From Rhodobacteraceae bacterium UBA6273 (GTDB lineage: Bacteria > Pseudomonadota > Alphaproteobacteria > Rhodobacterales > Rhodobacteraceae): a DNA stretch of 6,695 bases. Location: the NCBI GenBank assembly GCA_002440625.1, contig DJUV01000021.1, forward strand, positions 1-6,695, written 5' to 3'. Positions 4,823 to 6,695 of the stretch are shown piece after piece (the stretch's first letter is position 1; each line of letters starts with the position of its first letter). The notes under the pieces were generated by a model, which saw nothing but the letters and a program-made list of their open reading frames with translations, was not told the DNA's origin and searched no databases. The position numbers and the translations under genes are program-made.

Positions 4823-6682
4823 ATGGTCACCTTTCCCGGAATGCACAAAGACTTCGATCTGGCAGGATATACAGCCACCGACCGATATATCATTAACAAG
4901 ATTTCCAATTACTTCTATATTACCAAATCGCTGAAGCCCGAACTCATCGGAAATTCTGAATACAACGCATTTATTGCACGCCCGGCTGATGATTTTGCCA
5001 CTTATGTCAATGCAGATAGAGAAATCATATTCCTGCTCTCGGATTACAGATCATTCGAAATAAGAACGCTAGAGGCGTACGATGCATTCTACCGGCACCT
5101 TGACTCAGCTCGAATCGACAGAAGCTTGAGATTCCTGATATCTGCTGACGACGGTATTGAGCAAAAAATCAAGCACTACCTAAATCAAAATCCAGAGTAT
5201 CCAGTCATCATACCAATGCGGTACTCCGACTTTACATCCGATCCAGGGAATCTTCTACTGGCAGCAACAAGACGGAACTTTCTTCTACGAGATCTTTTCG
5301 GCTACCAGAACGCCTTAAGGGAAGAAACGTTCTTTTTTGGAAGACAGAAAACCATAGCAGAAATACTGGACCTTGCCAAGTCAGGGCAAAGCTCTAGCCT
5401 TTTTGGACTTAGAAAGAGCGGCAAGACGTCGGCGGTTTACGCCCTAATACGAAAGGCCAAAGCATTTGGAATTAACGCAATGTTTGTTGACTGCCAAGAC
5501 CCGTCCGTTCACGGCCGGGGCTATGCGGAACTGCTAACTAAAATTGTACAAGAAGTGCGAAAGATGGGTGGAAATAGTAAATCTCTGTCCGCTTTCTCCG
5601 GAGACTCCTATGAGATATCGGATCAATTTAAACAACATATGTCCAATGCGCTTTCCGCACTTAATGGAAAGTCGCTAATTGTCTTTGACGAAATTGAGAA
5701 TATCTCGCCCCGCACGGCCTCATCGGAGCACTGGCGGCAGGGTCGCGATGCTCTGAGTTTTTGGCAGATAATTAGATCATTCATTCAGTCCGATCAGAAA
5801 GCCAGACTCAGCGTATGCATTGTCGGGACAAATCCACAACTTCTGGAAGTTAAGGAAATAGATGGTGTTGCAAACCCGGTTTATCTGTTTGCTCAACCTA
5901 GATATGTCCCCAGCTTGACTTTTGATGAAACGAGAGAGATGGTAACGACTCTCGGTCATTTCATGGGACTAGAGTTCGACCCGAAGATTATCTCAGATCT
6001 GCATCACACGTTCGGCGGGCATCCGTTCTTCATTCGCCAGGTTTGTAGTAAGGTTCACCAGCTATACGGTGACGCGAGGCCTGTATCTGTTTCACACGCG
6101 AAACTGCGGGAGGCGCGTGAAGCATTTTCACAACAGCTCGTGAGCTATCTTGATGGAATCCTATTGGACTTGGGTAAGTTCTACCCGGCCGAAGCTGCTC
6201 TTTTGAAAGACTTCGTTACCAAGTCCTCAGCCGAGCTAAAAGAGTACATCGAAGTTGCCCCAGAGTATGTTAATCACTTGCTAGGCTATGGGATAGTGAA
6301 GGTGAAGGCGGACGACATCGAAATAGCTTTTGACGCCATAAGGGAGGCTTTGGTGAAGTTGCGCCAACCCGATGACATTTCTGAGATGTGGGCCGAAATT
6401 TCGCGCCGTAGAAATGAGATAGAGTCCTCGATAAGAACTACAATTTTCCATTGGGCGAGGGCAATACCAAGCTATGAGTGGGAGGATGTGCTTGAACGAA
6501 ACCTGACCAAAGTAAGATTTTCCAACCTAACCAACAAATTGCCAAGCTTTCTGTTTTCACCAAAGACGAGCCCTCTTTATTTATCTGATTTGATCCTTCT
6601 GTTGAAGGACGAAGCAGTTCTTCCATTTATCGAGACGACCGAGAGAAAGTCATCCCTAGCCCACCTACAAACTGTGCTGTGA
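4823..6682 (+). CDS. STAND/Orc-like P-loop ATPase with unknown N-terminal domain and partial HEPN-like C terminus
   Basis: I do not recognise a named gene. The 619-residue product has four visible parts. Residues 1-165 form an alpha/beta domain with strand-like stretches REIIFLLSD (66-74), LRFLIS (102-107) and YPVIIPM (126-132); its function is unknown. Residues 170-420 are a P-loop ATPase: FFGR (171-174), Walker A GLRKSGKTS (195-203), Walker B SLIVFDEIE (284-292, Asp289/Glu290), a sensor-1-like Asn in VGTNP (Asn337), and GGHPFFIRQVC (398-408), a motif of STAND/MNS and Orc-like ATPases. Residues 450-512 look like a winged helix (HLLGYGIVKVK...IAFDAIREALVKL). Residues 515-619 resemble the front of a Swt1-type HEPN domain, ending at a TGA before any RN-xxx-H motif. 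No signal peptide or membrane helix is seen, so it is probably cytosolic. The gene is AT-rich with frequent AGA, ATA and CTA codons, unlike its neighbours, suggesting horizontal transfer. A role in anti-phage defence is inferred only from architecture. A transcriptional or plasmid-maintenance ATPase is an alternative. Confidence 0.85.
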   Translation: MVTFPGMHKDFDLAGYTATDRYIINKISNYFYITKSLKPELIGNSEYNAFIARPADDFATYVNADREIIFLLSDYRSFEIRTLEAYDAFYRHLDSARIDRSLRFLISADDGIEQKIKHYLNQNPEYPVIIPMRYSDFTSDPGNLLLAATRRNFLLRDLFGYQNALREETFFFGRQKTIAEILDLAKSGQSSSLFGLRKSGKTSAVYALIRKAKAFGINAMFVDCQDPSVHGRGYAELLTKIVQEVRKMGGNSKSLSAFSGDSYEISDQFKQHMSNALSALNGKSLIVFDEIENISPRTASSEHWRQGRDALSFWQIIRSFIQSDQKARLSVCIVGTNPQLLEVKEIDGVANPVYLFAQPRYVPSLTFDETREMVTTLGHFMGLEFDPKIISDLHHTFGGHPFFIRQVCSKVHQLYGDARPVSVSHAKLREAREAFSQQLVSYLDGILLDLGKFYPAEAALLKDFVTKSSAELKEYIEVAPEYVNHLLGYGIVKVKADDIEIAFDAIREALVKLRQPDDISEMWAEISRRRNEIESSIRTTIFHWARAIPSYEWEDVLERNLTKVRFSNLTNKLPSFLFSPKTSPLYLSDLILLLKDEAVLPFIETTERKSSLAHLQTVL

Positions 6683-6695
6683 CCCCCGACGCTCA

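Noticed and set aside
4588..4908. Minus-strand frame of 106 codons crossing the 4717-4822 gap
   Set aside because: It overlaps the ends of two better-supported plus-strand genes and has no recognisable domain or convincing ribosome site.

Overview
The first 4.7 kb of this window is very GC-rich (the line at 3601-3660 counts 48 G+C of 60). Its proteins look like those of an alphaproteobacterium, most likely a member of the Rhodobacteraceae (Rhodobacter/Paracoccus/Roseobacter group). This placement rests on the SecG, FtsK N-terminal and UbiH-type sequences and on the order ubi monooxygenase / amidase / aminotransferase / ftsK. It was judged by eye, without a search.

Layout. On the minus strand, reading right to left, come an amidase (3411-2083), a class I aminotransferase resembling DapC (1956-778), and a short FtsK-like gene (765-175) that starts 12 bp after the aminotransferase. 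The start of secG (101 to beyond the left edge) follows, with its own candidate promoter. Divergent from the amidase, on the plus strand, is a flavin monooxygenase of the ubiquinone-hydroxylase family (3490-4716). The 78-bp divergent gap appears to hold two back-to-back promoters whose -35 boxes overlap. All of these are housekeeping or metabolic genes: protein export, division/membrane anchoring, lysine or diaminopimelate supply, amide hydrolysis and ubiquinone synthesis.

Two things break the ordinary picture. First, the FtsK gene is only 196 codons. It encodes the four-helix membrane domain and nothing of the DNA-translocase motor, and it is followed directly by secG. Second, right of about 4740 the composition changes sharply (5161-5220 counts 23 G+C of 60). 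A lone foreign-looking gene (4823-6682) then encodes a 619-residue P-loop ATPase. It has an unrecognised N-terminal alpha/beta domain, a STAND/Orc-like ATPase core (Walker A, Walker B, sensor-1-like Asn, GGHP motif), a probable winged helix, and a C-terminal segment that resembles the start of a Swt1-type HEPN domain but stops before the expected RNase motif. An imperfect tandem repeat lies in the gap at the composition boundary. This gene is the best candidate for an undescribed conflict or defence component; its right-hand neighbours are outside the window.

No tRNA, rRNA, CRISPR array, transposase or integrase was seen. No stretch longer than about 130 bp lacks a gene.
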